NCBI GenBank assembly: GCA_949752735.1
Contig: OX457036.1
Coordinates: 95,899,605 to 95,963,604, forward strand
DNA: 64,000 bases
Reading direction: 5' to 3'
Source: Lumbricus terrestris
Taxonomy: Eukaryota > Annelida > Clitellata > Crassiclitellata > Lumbricidae
Under the pieces are notes generated by a model. That model did not search any database. It was not told the origin of the DNA and saw nothing but the letters and a program-made list of their open reading frames with translations. Below, piece after piece: positions 23,001 to 38,000 of the stretch. The position numbers and the translations under genes were made by a program. Positions within the stretch are counted from its first letter, which is position 1; each line of letters begins with the position of its first letter.

Positions 23001-26000
23001 TCTCAGCAACCCTAACAAAACAATTCGATTATCATTAATACAATACAATACACACGTTGCAAGTTCTTTTAATTTATTCATTGTTCAAATAGAAACGACA
23101 GACAATGGATTATACATCCACGAAGAGTAAACACAGTAATTGTAGACACTGGTAATTATGACGATATACAATCAATACGTGATGATATACAATCAATACG
23201 TGATGATATACAATCAATACTTGATGATATACAATCAATACTTGATGATATACAATCAATACGTGATGATATACAATCAATACGTGATGATATACAATCA
23301 ATACGTGATGATATACAATCAATACGTGATGATATACAATCAATACTTGATGATATACAATCAATACGTGATGATATAAAATCAATACGTGATGATATAC
23401 AATCAATACGTGATGATATACAATCAATACTGTATCATATCTATAAATTTATAAAGTACATCCCACAGTGCATGCCAATCTGAGGCGCTCCAACTACGAA
23501 AGACCCAGAAAAAGAAAGTACTCTTAAGACAGCGAAAAGATGCGCTTGAGGTACCAGATAATAAAAAAATAATGTGTCATTGGAGAGAAGCTGATTCCAA
23601 AATGCACGGCCAATGAAGACAGTAGCGCTGAATGCACAATAATAATAATAATTTCTCAACTCAGTATTGACCTACGTGAAAGGTGCTACATAAATGATCG
23701 CATACATACATGTCATGTCATTCCGCCATCGTCGTTCTGCGACGGTTGGCTGCACGAATGGATGAGCATTTTCCACAGTTGTCTATCTCCTGCCATGTTC
23801 ATTAACCTCCTCCCCGAAAGTCCAGTCCACTTCAAGATGTTGTCTATCCATGCCATTCTTGGTCTTCCTCTTCCCCTTTCTCCCTCCATCAGTCCCGTCA
23901 TCATGTTGTTTTCTATGCTTTCCTTTTGCTGTCTCATCACGTGTCCGAAGTATCGTAACTTTCTTGTTTTTACGTGGGTCAACAGTTCTTGCTTTGTTCC
24001 TACTATGAAGTACACCTGTTCGTTGGTCAGTTTTTTTGTCCATGGGACTCTTAATGTTTTTCTAAGACATTTGTTCTCGAATGCTTGTATGCGTCTTTCC
24101 TCCTCTTTCTTTAAAGTCCATGCCTCACACCCGTATGTCACCACTGGAAACACCAATGCCTTCAGTAGTCTCGTCTTTGTTCTGTTGCTGACAGCTTTAT
24201 TTTTCCAAATCTTCGTCATATTTACCAGACTCGTCATTCCCATCGCATGCATATATACAACTGTCACCTACCTTCGAATGCCTTCGAATGAACTGGATGC
24301 AAAGTCGACGACGCCACTGGCTGGTCGAGTGAAGACACCAACAAGTCCCTTGCCCATTCCTAATTAAGCAGAACAATCACTTTCAAGACAATGATGAATT
24401 AACATGCAACCATATTATTCGTCAGTCTATCAACGTTGGCTTATCCACCGTAGGCTGTCTTTGCATCTTTTCTAGAAGTAGTCTGTAAAAACTAATGTTA
24501 AGACCTATTTATTTAAGGTCTATTATAGACTTTCCTGTCATGCATTTCATGCAAGATTCTTTTTGCGTAGGTGTGGTACAAATGACAGCTCAATAATCTA
24601 ATAATACTAAGCATAATTTAGGAGAGATGCAACTGATTTTTAAAAGCCTATCAGAGAGAAGAAACGTTTGTTATAATGCAGCAGCAATACAGAATTTATG
24701 CAAATCTAGAATCTAAAGCGTAGAAGATCTATTGGTGAAGCGATGGTTAAGAAACTGTCGAACCTTTGAAGAATCCGCCAACACCTTCCTGCTTTGCTCC
24801 TTCAACAGGTTGTGTTACAATGCCAGTCACTCCATGCACCACACCCTAACAAAGAAGAGACAGAAACACTGATATTTTAAGCTGCATTATTACATTAAAC
24901 AAGATTATATTCCAAGCAGCTGCAAAAACTTCACAATAATAATTAGAATAACAATTGATAAAATTTCATTAACTCGGCAATTTCTATAGCGCCCAGTCAA
25001 GGAAATTATTCAGAACCACTCCCAACTCTAGCATGCCGAAAAAGAACAGCTTAAAGCAAGGAAGGATTCTGGGTTTAGGTGTATGTTCAAAGGATGGTCA
25101 TTCCTGACTACTGGAATGATTTATATAACGTTGTAACTCAGAGCGAAGAACCTCTTGAAAAAGAAAATGGTTAATGGTGCTATACCAACTATCGCAATAT
25201 ACATGCATACCAGAGCACAGAAAATCTCGAAACTAAAGTGAATCTGTGCAGTTATAAGTAATTAAGTATATATATTGTGAAATAAAAGAATGCATGTTCA
25301 ACGTACCACGATTGTAATAAAGTATATATTGTTTATTGTGAAATAAAAGAATACATATGTTCACCGTACCATGACCAATCCTTTTCCTCCTCTTGCCAGT
25401 CCTTCCTTGAGATCAGCCGGACGTTTGTTCAGCGCCTCTCTTCGCTTCTTCTGATAGTTTTCATCCATCGTCAGTGTTGCGATTCCCTTGCCCAGGGCGC
25501 CTGTGATACGAGACACTGCACCAGCAGCTCCACCTGGTGATAAATACATCAAATGCAACCGTTGATTTTCAATCTCGACATTCCCAGCATTCACCACGTT
25601 CCTTAATTAACATAAAGTTGTAAGATGCGTGGGCACCCACATACAGAGGGTTAAAGGTGTATTTAACCTGGGAAAATTGGCACTTTACCAATTTTTTAAC
25701 CGTACTAGGTCTGTGGTTTTCAACCAACTTTCTTGCAGTAAACTACTAATGACACTATTGAATTGCAAAGTGAAGCTGACAGTTTAAGAATAACATTTTT
25801 TTCAATTTATATCTACAGCTCCCCCATGTCATTTTCTATGATTATGATATAACAACACCACCCAATTATGACTTTGTTTGGATATTGTCTCAAGATTTCG
25901 AATTCTATATTTAAAAGCTCTGCAAAAAAAGAAACGTTTTTAATTCCATCTTTTGCATGGACTTTTTGACAACAAAACTGTTTTGCACCACCTGCAAAAT

Positions 26001-29000
26001 ATCAGCAGGCGACCATGTTCTCAGCTATACTGTTTCTTGAAGGTGTGCTATAAGTGAATAGAATGAATGAATGTTACTATGCTCCCTCACCCACGGCATG
26101 TCCAAATAGGCTTCGGACTCCAAGAGCGAGTCCCTCGGCAAACTCCTCTGGTCCCTGGATTGCTCCCTGGTACGGTTCGTAGAAAAGGTCTTCGATGCCG
26201 GTGGCAAGGCCACGAATCACACCAAATGGATTGCCAAGGACATCCAGGCCAAGGACAAGGACATACATCTGCTTGAGGGCCTGCAGAGGACACGAACAGA
26301 GAACAACATCCACCAACGAGTTTACATTTCAATCAGTTTCAGACGTAATATCAACGATCATCAAAATGTGCAATAAAAACGTTGTGGCTCAAATGATTTT
26401 GATAAAAAAAGTCACTGCCTTTGCCATCACAAATTTTTCACAATTACCTTCTTTCGTTGTGTAGATTTATACATTGAAACATAATTTCTTCTGCCTTAGA
26501 CGGCCTTTTGTCTAGTGGGACCTAGGCCTCCTTTGGAATCATTACTCCAGTTTTTACTTGTGAAAATGACCAAATAAACACATTTATCTCAGAAAAAAAA
26601 TTGACTACTGGTGTACCGTTAATGCCTACTATTGTACTGCTATTGACTACTATTGTACTGCTATTGACTACTATTGTACTGCTATTGACTACTATTGTAC
26701 TGTTATTGACTACTATTGTACTGTTATTGCCTGTCTTAATAATGGACCATAAGAGAAAAGAATAACTGATTGATAGAACATCACTCTTAACTTTTAAGTA
26801 GTCCATTAGAAATTTAGAGATTCTGATTTATACGATCAACATGGAAAAGGGACATGCTTTCAACAATTAATCAAAACTTGCATCTTCCTTGACATGTGTC
26901 AGCACCTCTGCCTTATAAATGGTTCAATTTTTCACTGAAACCATATTAAATTTTGCATCGTGCAGAAACAAAGTCTTCGTTACCTGCTGCGTGTAATGTC
27001 GCGTAATCTCCGACGTAAGCTGCGCCTGGTTGTAGAAGGCGAACTTGCGTTCAAAATAAGCGAGTCTGTAAATGTAGATAAATTAAAAAAAGTCTTTACC
27101 ATGCCTGCTATGCAACATCTTTTCACAATATGAACCATCATTAGTTAGTTCAGCGTGTGAAAACGGTTCTTAATTGCCAGCATTGGGATGGGAGTACCTC
27201 TGAATAGTTGGTATCTAAGAGGGAGTCACATATATTATTATATTCAATGTCCATATCATTCATTAGAACTATTATGGCTCAATTTCGATCGTTTGCCTCA
27301 ATTGGTCCTTCTCTTTGGAATGTGCTTTCTCATTCTGTTCATTCAACAATTCTGGCTGCCAGTCTATCTTCTTCCTTCTATCTTCCTCCTTCTCTCTTCT
27401 CAAAACCTGCAGCAGTTCTTCTTGCGGTGTCATGCACGCTATGAGCACCTCTAAACGGTAAACCCAACTAGAGATGCCTTACAAGTGCTCAAAAACAATA
27501 CAATAAAAATCCTTTGAACAAAAGAAAGCATGAATGAACATATGATCCATTACTAGACCATATACGCTTCCCAAGTAGCATCTGCTCACGCTGCTTCATT
27601 ATTTATCAATTGTCTCATTTCGATAATTATATTCTTATCCACCATTGAATAATATTATAATTTCTCTATCTCGGTTGATTGATCATCTCAACATTGACCG
27701 GACACTAATATGACTTGGTTTCTGTAGAATGTCATTGCTTTATGCTTAACGCAAAAGACATCAACGCAACAGAAGCAGTTCCTAATTAATTAAAAGACGA
27801 GTAACCCTATATGCATGAAGTGTTCGCGACTTCATTTTCTCAGCCTCAGCATATGAGGGCAATGTGTGGCCAGTCCTCTCCCTCACCATCTCATCTTCAC
27901 ACCAACAGGTCCAACAGTGTATGGTTGATGTACTCATTCTTCAGTTGAGTTGGCTAGTGGGAATGGCTGGTGGAGCAGAAATCTCAACACAAATGTTCTA
28001 CCTTTTGAACCACTGACCTCTCGATCAACAGTCCAGTGCAATAACCACTACACCATCGAGCACCACTGAATAATACAAAGCAGCCTAACTACAAATAAAA
28101 ATAATAATATCTAAAGTAGTCTAGCTAATCACAATAATAAAAATAATAATCATAAAAATAATAATAAAAATAATAATAATTACTAATCTTGTCAGCATTT
28201 GTCGAAGTATAAGGTTAACTCGCTTTGTTCAAATAATCACTGTTATTAACAAAAAAATAAACAAAGAAGTGAGTTTTTCCTGATGGGTAAAAAGTGTTTT
28301 GTAGACGTACTTGAAGACAACATCCTGTATGTCCGTCAGTACAATTCCGACGCTCTGAAGGAAGAGACTGAGTATGTTCCACTGCATCTGAGGTTTCTTG
28401 TCGCTCTCCGCCTCATCTCCTCCGTACATGGAAAAGCTCAGATGGACCTAAATGACAGTCAACATTCTATATAAGCACCTTAAAACTACTCTTGCTGACG
28501 ATTCTGAAGTTGGGAGCACTTCCGAGTAGTTTTCATGAATACTTGTAAATACAAACCCGCATTTCACTTACCCCAAATCACGCACATACAGGGCATAGCC
28601 AGGAAATTATTTTGGAGTGAGTTTCAATTTCAAGGGAATTTGCAATGTACATGTTCGCAAGCCACACAGACTTGGTAAAAAAAATTAGAAAATTATTTAT
28701 TCCAGGGTTTACAATTAGACATGTCCGGAAAAATACACAGACTTGGCAAAAAATTCGAAATTTTATTTTATTTCCGTGGGTGGCGGTTCGAATGAACCCA
28801 TAAAGCCCCAAACTGGTTAATTTGCATCGACATAGACAATACCTTGAGTGGTGAGAAGTGCAGCATGTCATAGAAGTTCTTGAGGTCACTGCTGGATGTC
28901 TGAATAGCATCATCAAGCAATGACCTATCAATCAATTCACAATCCTGTTTGAAGGCAACCATCTGCTGCGTCTCGTCTATCGTTCCGGATGCAAACAGCG

Positions 29001-32000
29001 CCAGCATGGCACCGATGAAACCCTGGTCGACCTTCACAGCCATCTCCTGGATCAACAGCTTACAGTACCTGTCCAAAAAACACACATTATCTTAAATTCA
29101 ATACCGTATATACCATCCGAATGACGAATGCCTCCCTCATCCTGCTACCTGCCTGCGGAGGGATTGTACGGTTATGGGTCAGTGAGCACAGATGGTAGGT
29201 GGCTTTGACCGACAGAGAGATATTGGAATTCGCCTTACTACACAGCTGCTCAAAGGAGGGAGCAGTCTCCTTTGAGCAACTAAACAAATGACTCACTTCT
29301 CCTCACCAGCATCTCATTCTTTAAAAACAGTTTCCGTGCGGAGAGCGCCTCTGAATAGTCATTCTGCAAGAGGTGCTATATATATATATATATATAAATC
29401 TATAGATATGATATAAATATATATATATATATACATTAGGGCTGCTGATTAATCGCAGTTAACGCGCGCGATTAACGCGTTAATTTTTTTAACGTTTAAC
29501 ACGATTAAAATATTTAATCGCGATTAAATTTTAATCGCAAAGACCACTCTACAGGTAGAAATTTTCCGAACACTACGACGCATCGGTTAATGTCAAAGCC
29601 TAAAATCTTTGGCCGAGATTGGGCTTAATTCATAGAGGTGGGTTGGGCGTATTTGACGGCAACAAGAAGCATTTCCTGTTATCCTAATGGCGGCTAGAAT
29701 GGGTTTAAAAAAAGTTTAGCCTATCCCTTCTGTGAAAGTGTATCTTCCTGTAGACCTACTTTGATTTCCATTCATATCATAAATAATAATTATTTTTTGC
29801 GGGTTATTGCAATCTGAGAATGAAAATATCGGAGATAAAAGCAGAGAAAAGTCAAGCGATATAGGCCTATTATGCCTATAGGCCTAATAAACTATCAGAC
29901 GATATCAGCTTACCTTTAAAAGGCAGATAGGCCTGCGTTAGCGTGCAAACAATTTAAGTAGGAATTTAAATAGCACACCTAATTCTCTCTTGTATTATAC
30001 ATGCACGAAGCATGCTTTGTTTTTTTGTCAGCCGCGCCCGTTTCTTTGTTGTAAATCGTCATAATTATCTGGGTCTTTGATCTCACATCCATTTGTTTGT
30101 GAAAAAATATTCTGTGCATAGGCCTAAGTCATGGCATGTTAACCGAAACGGGGGGACCCATGACTCAAGAGAAGCACAACTCCATTGGTAACTGGTTCAG
30201 TACCTTGCTCTTAAGTGCTGTAATATGCCGAGCAAATTTTTGTCCAGGGTAACGGCCTCTGTTGTCATAGACCCTGGTCAAATCGGATCCATCCATCCCA
30301 TTGGTAATGGACCGTAATGCTCTTTCTTTGAGGACAGCTAGGGATAGTAGACCATTGAATGCAGTAAACGATAAGGATTTGCAAAGATCAATTGCTATTT
30401 TATCAACATGCGATTAATCGCAAGTTTAATCGAGATTAAAATTTTTAATCGCACGATTAATCGCGATTAAAAATTTTAATCGTTGAGCAGCCCTAATATA
30501 CATATAAATCTACAGATATGATATAAGACACAATCTGATTAGATGACCTTTGATACTGAGAGATGATCAGGAGAGTCAATATTAGATGACTTTTAACACT
30601 GAGATAATATTGGTGACCTACTTGAACTGCTTGACGCTGCTGTGGCTGCTCTTGCGGATCATCACACTCAACTCCGTGAAAGGCTTTGGCACTGGACAAA
30701 AACAACAACAATCATACATTTTCATTATATAAATATAGTAAACCACAGCAGTGCAATATTCAGCATACTGTAAACATACTTTAAAACTCAGCAAAGAAAA
30801 TGCTCAGCAGCTTTTGTCAGGCTAATCTCACTTCAGTTTAGCTTCTGGCATATCCAAGTGATCATATTATATACACTAATTTCAATATAATAATTTAAAG
30901 TAACAGTAAAATAAAAACAATAATAATTTTAAAGCTTTAATTAATGACTAAATAAACAAATTCAACGATTCTAAGTGAAAGGAGAAATGCATTCGAAACG
31001 TTCTTGTAGGGAGCTATATAAATGCTTAGACACATTCTGCACACACATGAACTTTGCCACTGCTCCTAAAATGGCAGTGCCAGTTCCAAGTCTGGAGAAT
31101 CAGGGGAGGGCGACAAATCAGCCACTAACCAACCATACATACATGTACAATGTACATCTAAAACATATAGCACTACCTCTGTAACAATAAACTAAGCATA
31201 TTTCCGAATAAAAAAACTTCTTTCAAATTATCACTCATAATGAGTAACACAATGAATCACAATGATCACAAGAAGAGTGTCTTGCTAAGCGAGCAGAAAT
31301 CAAAAAACTTAAAAAAGCGCAAAGAGCTGAAAATCGTGAGCGCCACAGACCGCTGTCAGCTGCGATAGACTTCGGAGGTGGAATCGGAGCGAGAACTGTT
31401 GGGAAGACGGCGCCAGCCAACTGACTGTCCAACTGTCAGAGAAACAACAAAAATCAATATAATATAAGCAATTAACATCGTTACCATCTTCGATTTCTCC
31501 ATCAGTATTTAGCTCAAATTTACTCAGACTGTTTGCTTTTGCTTCACGTCCCAACAATCGCCAACATCTGCAGGAAAAGAAGCTCTCGGGTTCTTTTTGC
31601 TTGTGCTCCAACCATATAGAACAGAGCTTTTTCTGTGGTGGGACCATTGATCTGGAACATCATTCCTTTAGAATTATGCCTACACCCTGTGGATCAACCA
31701 GAAACATACCTCACCGAACTTAAAACTGTTCTGTTTGGGAGTGCATGAGTTGGGAGTGGCTCAGAGTAGTCTCTCAGATGGGGTGCTATATAAATTAACG
31801 AGCGAATGAATGAATGTGTATCATGATTACTTACTGACATCTTTGCCGCTGTTGATCAATCCCACATTACCTTACTTGCCCTGTTTGACGTCAGTGCGGC
31901 GTTCGACACTGTTGACCATTCTATTCTACTCGAGCGTCTGTCCAAATCTTTTGGCATTGGTGACTCTGCCCTCCTCTGGCTTAGTTCTTTCCTCTCTGAT

Positions 32001-35000
32001 CGCTCTGTATCTGTGATCTTTGGATCCACACGCTCCTCCTGGACCTTTGTTCCCTACGGCCTGCCTCAAGGCTCTGTCCTGGCGCCGCTTCTATACATCC
32101 TATATACTGCTGATCTATTGAACCTATTATCCCGCAAGGGTGCCTCTGCTCATCAATACGCTGATGATACACAAGCATTTGTCCACGGTTCTCCCAGTGC
32201 TGCCTCTTCACTGGTTGCAACTATCCTTGACGCCACTATGGAACTGAACCAATGGATGTCTTCTAACCGTCTTCGCCTTAACTCTGATAAAACCCAATTC
32301 ATCTGGCTTGGTGGTAGAGTCCAGCTCGCCAAGATTGATATGGAGCTCCTCAGCACGTTGTACCCAGATATCCAATTTTCTCCAACTGTTCGTGATCTGG
32401 GTTTTACTCTGGATCCAATTCTTTCTCTTACTGATCATGTTAACCGAATCTCTCGAACATGTTTCTATCACTTGCGACAATTGCGTACTATCCGCCACTC
32501 ACTCTCCCTTCAAGCGGTCAAGGCGCTTGTCCATGCTTTGATTTGCTCTAGAGTCGACTTTGGAAACTCTGCCTATGCTGGTCTCTCCTCTCTTAACCTC
32601 TCTAAGCTTCAGTCTATTCTTAATGCTGCTGCCCGCTTAATTGCTGGTCTTCCCAAATTCTCTCACATATCTGATTTTATTCGGGACACTCTTCATTGGC
32701 TTCCTGTACCTCAGCGCATTGAGTTCAAGATCCTGACTCTTATGCGCAACTCTCTTCTCGGGGTAGCCCCCTCTTATCTTCGGGCACTGTGTAACTTGGT
32801 CTCCACTCTTCCTGGCCGCTCTGCCCTTCGATCTGCTGCCAATGGCCTTCTAGTTGTCCCGCGCATGCGTGGAGCTACGGCCCAGTCCAGAAGCTTTGCA
32901 TATCTTGGTCCTACTTGTTGGAACCGCCTTCCTCACAAGCTCCGTTCTGAGCTTCTTGGCCTTTCTCTTCCCCTGTTCCGTAAACGTCTGAAAACTATAC
33001 TATTTGTTAGCGGTGAGCACTAGCTTGGGTCGGGAGCGCCACTGAATCTGTGAGCGGCGCTATATAAATGTTCAATTACTATTACTATTACTATTACTAT
33101 GATAATGATTTGTGTTGTTGTTGTCGGTGTTGTTGTAGTTGTTTACCTGGAGTCGATGTATCTTGAGGTGGATCTGTGTCTGATGTGGCGACGTACGATG
33201 TTGCATCCAGATGCCATGCTCAAAACTACGACGGATCTTCACCTTATGAGGCTTCAGCATCATCAGCTGATCAGGTTGACCAAAGTCAACCTAGTAAGCA
33301 ACAGAAATAGGACAGAGCTATACATGATGAAGATATGAGATATACAGAATGAAGATGGGACAAATATATGGACAAGATAGGACAAAGATAGGACAAATAC
33401 AAGACAAAGCTAGGAAAAATACAGGACAAAGATAGGAAACATACAGGGCAAAAATAAAACAAATACAAGACAAAGATATGACATATACAGCATGATGATC
33501 ATGATCATCGCCATTGTCATCATCATGAACAGCCAATTGTTTACATGACCCTACACCAACTTCACAATCTCCCTCATCTCTCTGAACCTGGCTCCCGTTG
33601 CAGAGCCAGGTGAGATGGAAGCAGCCTTACCTCTATCTTGTCATCAAGCATCCTCTTCTTTGGTGCCGTAGGATTGGCGAGCAGTTCCATGGAAAACTTC
33701 TGGAATCCTTCTTCGAGCGCCTGACTCACTTTCAACTTGAGCGCCTTGAAGCGTTTCCTCTTTAACTGTTCCCAGATGATGCCCGAACTAAAACCATCAC
33801 CAACATCATCACCATCGCATTAATATCGTTTTCAACATTATTTATAATAATAATCATTTTAATAATTATTAATATTTATAATTGACTAAACAAACATTCT
33901 TTAATTATTATTATTACTTCACAAATGGTTTTGTTGATGGGAAAAGTGATGCAGAAAACGACTGCATGAGAGCGCTGAATAGTCAAAGATAAGCGCTTAT
34001 TATTTTTACTTTATTTGCTAAAGGGTTTTAGAAATTGTGAAAGTGGTGCATCTGGAACGAGACTACCTCTCACACATGTCAAGTAACGACTTAACAACAG
34101 AGTCAGTTAAAGTCACAGCGTTATTATTATTATCAATTATAAATCATGAATTATTATCAATTATTACCATTAACTATTATTAATTTTTTTCTAAGCCTTG
34201 ACATATACAGGATCCCTCACTCAGGGACTTCACTAACACCTAGTATAAAATCGAAAGTATCATCATCGTCGCCACTGTCGTCGTCATCATCATCATCATC
34301 ATCATCTTAAGAGGAGTAGCATCATCAGACATTTGAATGTGCCTGAGATAGTGGAAGAGAGTATAAACAAGAAACAGAAACGAGACAATAGAAAGATATC
34401 TCTAGAATTCTTACCTTGTGATGCCAAGATAAGCGATCTCTTTGCGCAGCAGATTGTTGACAAGCGACAGACCAAATCCTTGCAGACTCACTTCAATCTC
34501 CAACTCAATTCGCTCCAATTCACCCGCCTATCAATCATCACAGATGCAACATTCTATTTACAGGTACAACATTCTATTTACAGGTACAACATTCTATTTA
34601 CAGGTACAACATTCTATTTACAGACCTGTACAACATTCTATGGCCAAAAACGCTGATGGACAATGCAAGCAGTACAGCAGAATTGATCAAGATCCAGTTC
34701 TCTACAATCACTTGATAATTCATCTGGTTATGGGCAATAAAAACACTGTAAAATAATGATATAAATTTTCTTTATATAAGCTGAATTATATTTTAGAGTA
34801 ATGTTAAATCCAGCAGTTACTGTTCTTGAACGATAGAGATATATGGTAAGAGAAATGATCTCACAAACAATGTAAACAATGTGAGATTCTGGTTATTCAT
34901 CAATATTTCATGAATTTATTCAATGTCTCAATCAATTTATAAAGTGCCAACGCAGGACAGCATTCAACAAAAAGCACAATACAAGACAATAATGAAATTT

Positions 35001-38000
35001 AAATTTAAATTATAGCTCTTCGTTGCTAGCATCTGACGTACGTTTCTCGCATTTGACACAACATTAACGTCGTCTGTGAACAATAGAACGCGCTGCATTC
35101 CATCCAAGAACGACGCCCAGAAGAGCTTCGTGTCTGAGTTGGCAAAGAAGTCTTTGAATCCGTCCTGTAAAACACAAGAAAGGTGTTTAATAAATTGTTA
35201 ATTAATTAATTGTAAGTTAAAACACAAGAAAGGTGTTAATAAACTGTTAAATAATTAATTGTAAGTTAAAACACAAGAAACGTGCTGCTACTGTATAATG
35301 GCAAGCGTCCTGTCTCTCTCATCTGGGTGCACAGGGGTATCATGCTCTACATCCCTCCACTTGGGCTGAAAGTTCTCTTCGTTCCCCGAGCAAAAACTAA
35401 TCTTAGACACCACCTTACCTTCTCTGTTGTTGGCACCATGGTATGAAATGGGTTTCCACTGTCTACACACTATAATCTTGTTGTAATATAATTGCTTCTA
35501 AGATAAATACTATTAAAAAGGTTATCCAAAATAATTGGGATTGCTGTCCTTTTGGGTTTCCCAGTGAATCCTAAGAACCTGTTGTGCAACTAGGCTAGCA
35601 TGTCCACGTTACCTTGTCTCCCCCAAGGGTCAAAAGGCCTTATATAGCCTGAGTCCTCGTCCCCCATGTCCTCGGCTTCGAACTCACGATAAAGGACGAA
35701 AGAAATTGCACTTTCTGAGTACTATATGGACAACTAGCCATGGTCCCACTATGTGACTTGCACCGACTGCATCGAATTCATAAAAAAATTCTATAGTCAT
35801 TTTATATTTTATTCATTGTAAGTGGCTGCCAGCAAGAGCTCAATAAAGTGAATATTTGACCATCATCACATCATATCTTTACAAGTATGGATCGTCAATT
35901 TCAAAGCCACTGGATCAATAACTGATTGATTGATTGATCGAACCCATATGAAGCTTTAACATTTATCACATAACCGGTACGTAAGTAAGAGAAGAAGCAG
36001 AGCGGACTCATTAGCCTCCTCACCTGGATCAAACCGTCCTTTACTTCTTTCGTGTCTCCGCAAGACCAGACGAGCTCTCGTTTACTGTTTGGGTCCTGCC
36101 AGGTGTACATGACCGCTTCACTTGGTTTCAATGATCGGATTTGATCCTTCAGATCTCTGCGAGAGAAAGAAAAGCATGACAATTTGAATAAATATGTATG
36201 CAACATGTTCTCATGCATATCCTTATGAATGGAAGCATGACATTGCATGTAAGAACCCAGATCTGGGAAGAATACTCATTGAATTGAATGCAGGCCTGCA
36301 CTGACGATGATGATGATGATGATGATGATAATGATGATGATGATGAGTTCTTTGCCCGAAGGCAATTCCTTTGTCAAGGATGAGATGACTGACGTGGTTA
36401 CCCACTGCCTTCCTCCCAGACAATTCTGGGTGAGCAACTTTTACAGGAATTGCTATGCAGTGGCTTCATGTAGATTCGAACCTGCTACCTTTTGGTTACA
36501 ACACACAGAAGATACAGCTACACCACTGCGTCCCACATGCATTTTTAAGGACTGGCAAATCCCAAATTTTCACTCGAATCGACTCTCAAATTAAATCGAG
36601 AAAAGTTTCCAATAAAACTGACATGTTCTTCACATCTGAGAGAAGCTGTGCTACTTCTGGATATAAAAGTTGCAGAGTGCATCCCAGAATGAAGATTTTT
36701 CAGCATGCAAGAAGAGCTTATGACCGATTCTGAGAAGGCGCTCTTCCTGTGGCCAGGGGCAGTTCAAACCACTTCATAAAGCATGGCTTACTTTTGATAG
36801 TACTCAACACTGGAAGTTGCTGTACTGTTGACGAGAAGGACGGATGCGTATCCATGCATGTAGTGCTGAAACGTTATTGTGATGGCGCCTTCAACCGCTT
36901 GCACTTCGACGTTTATTCCGCCATACTACACACAATTCAAAACAGAATATATACTTCAACGTTTAATATTCAATGCTACACAATAAACAAATGTTCACAT
37001 TTCCATAATACATTTCCACAATAAACAGCATACTCCTACATTCAATACTCAATGCCACATAGCATACAGTACACTTCAATATTTGATACTCAATGCTACA
37101 TAACATACAGTACACTTCAATATTTGATACTCAATGCTACATAACATACAGTACATTTCAATATTTGATACTCAATGCCACATAGCATACAGTACACTTC
37201 AATATTTGATACTCAATGCTACATAACAAACATAGTACACTTTCTCATTTAATACTTTGCGAGCTCTGCGCATCCAACTCTTGGTGCTCACCTCTTCTGC
37301 TCCCTTCGCTCGGCCGAACAAATTCTGCTCTCAGTCCCTTTTTCTCATACCTCTACTATGGAAGGCTTAGTATGATGCTGTTCAAACTGACAATGTACAC
37401 ATCGAAAATGACATAATATCTACTAACATCATGGTACAGTTGAAGGAGAGTGATGTGTGAGTCGGTGATGTCAAATGGCTTCGTTTCGATGTCTGTGCCT
37501 TTGATAGAAGCCACCAGTTGCTTCGTCATTCCGGCCTGGCTCGGCCAGAAAGGCACACATGCACCGGGTTCCACTTCTGACCATTGTGCGTTCGGCACGT
37601 GCTCCTTGTAGCGAACCGTAAACTGAAAACATAACATTAATTTAATATGCTACAATCATTATCATCATTATACGGCAATTATTATTATTACTATTATTCC
37701 ATTATTATACTTATTAATATTATTATAATCATTATTATTATTAGTATTATCATTATTATACTTATTACCAAGGAAGCAATAACCATTGAACGCCAAGAAG
37801 TTATGGTTAATCTGTACCAATAGTGAATGCACCATATTAGCACTACTATTCGTATTGACCTTTATCCTTTTTTGCAAAATAATGAAAATTTATGTAACTA
37901 ATATTTAATCCCCAAAAAAGTCCAGACTGCTCTTCTCATACTCTTTCTCTCTTTCTCTTCTCTCACGAATGCGCCTACGATGAAGTCCCAACATGGCATC

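Larger units (their letters stand above)
19439..31432 (-). other. VPS13: VPS13 C-terminal ATG2_C/DH-like and PH-like segment
   Basis: Exons 31432-31351 to 24359-24272 carry the highly conserved C-terminal block: [29 protein letters not shown] then [60 protein letters not shown] wording (here [17 protein letters not shown]), and [19 protein letters not shown]. These amphipathic helices contact lipid droplets and mitochondria in human VPS13A/C. The last five exons encode a PH-like fold ([18 protein letters not shown], then [28 protein letters not shown], and [16 protein letters not shown] followed by TGA). The final exon has only 16 codons plus the stop. The intron before it (21123-19490) begins with GC (gag|gcaagt). 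Confidence 0.85.

Noticed and set aside
23110..23427. VYHHVLI / MIYNQYV repeat frames
   Set aside because: Products of the 21-bp minisatellite in a VPS13 intron.
23762..24367. 201-residue plus-strand open frame
   Set aside because: Lies antisense to the LINE reverse-transcriptase fragment and to VPS13 exon 24359-24272; a shadow of both.
25620..25860. Possible relative of the 240-540 repeat (gtgggcacccacatacaga)
   Set aside because: Only one end is recognisable; not enough to define an element.
32013..33023. Host gene encoding a 336-residue protein
   Set aside because: The reverse-transcriptase motifs, YADD box and LINE tail identify it as a truncated retrotransposon ORF.
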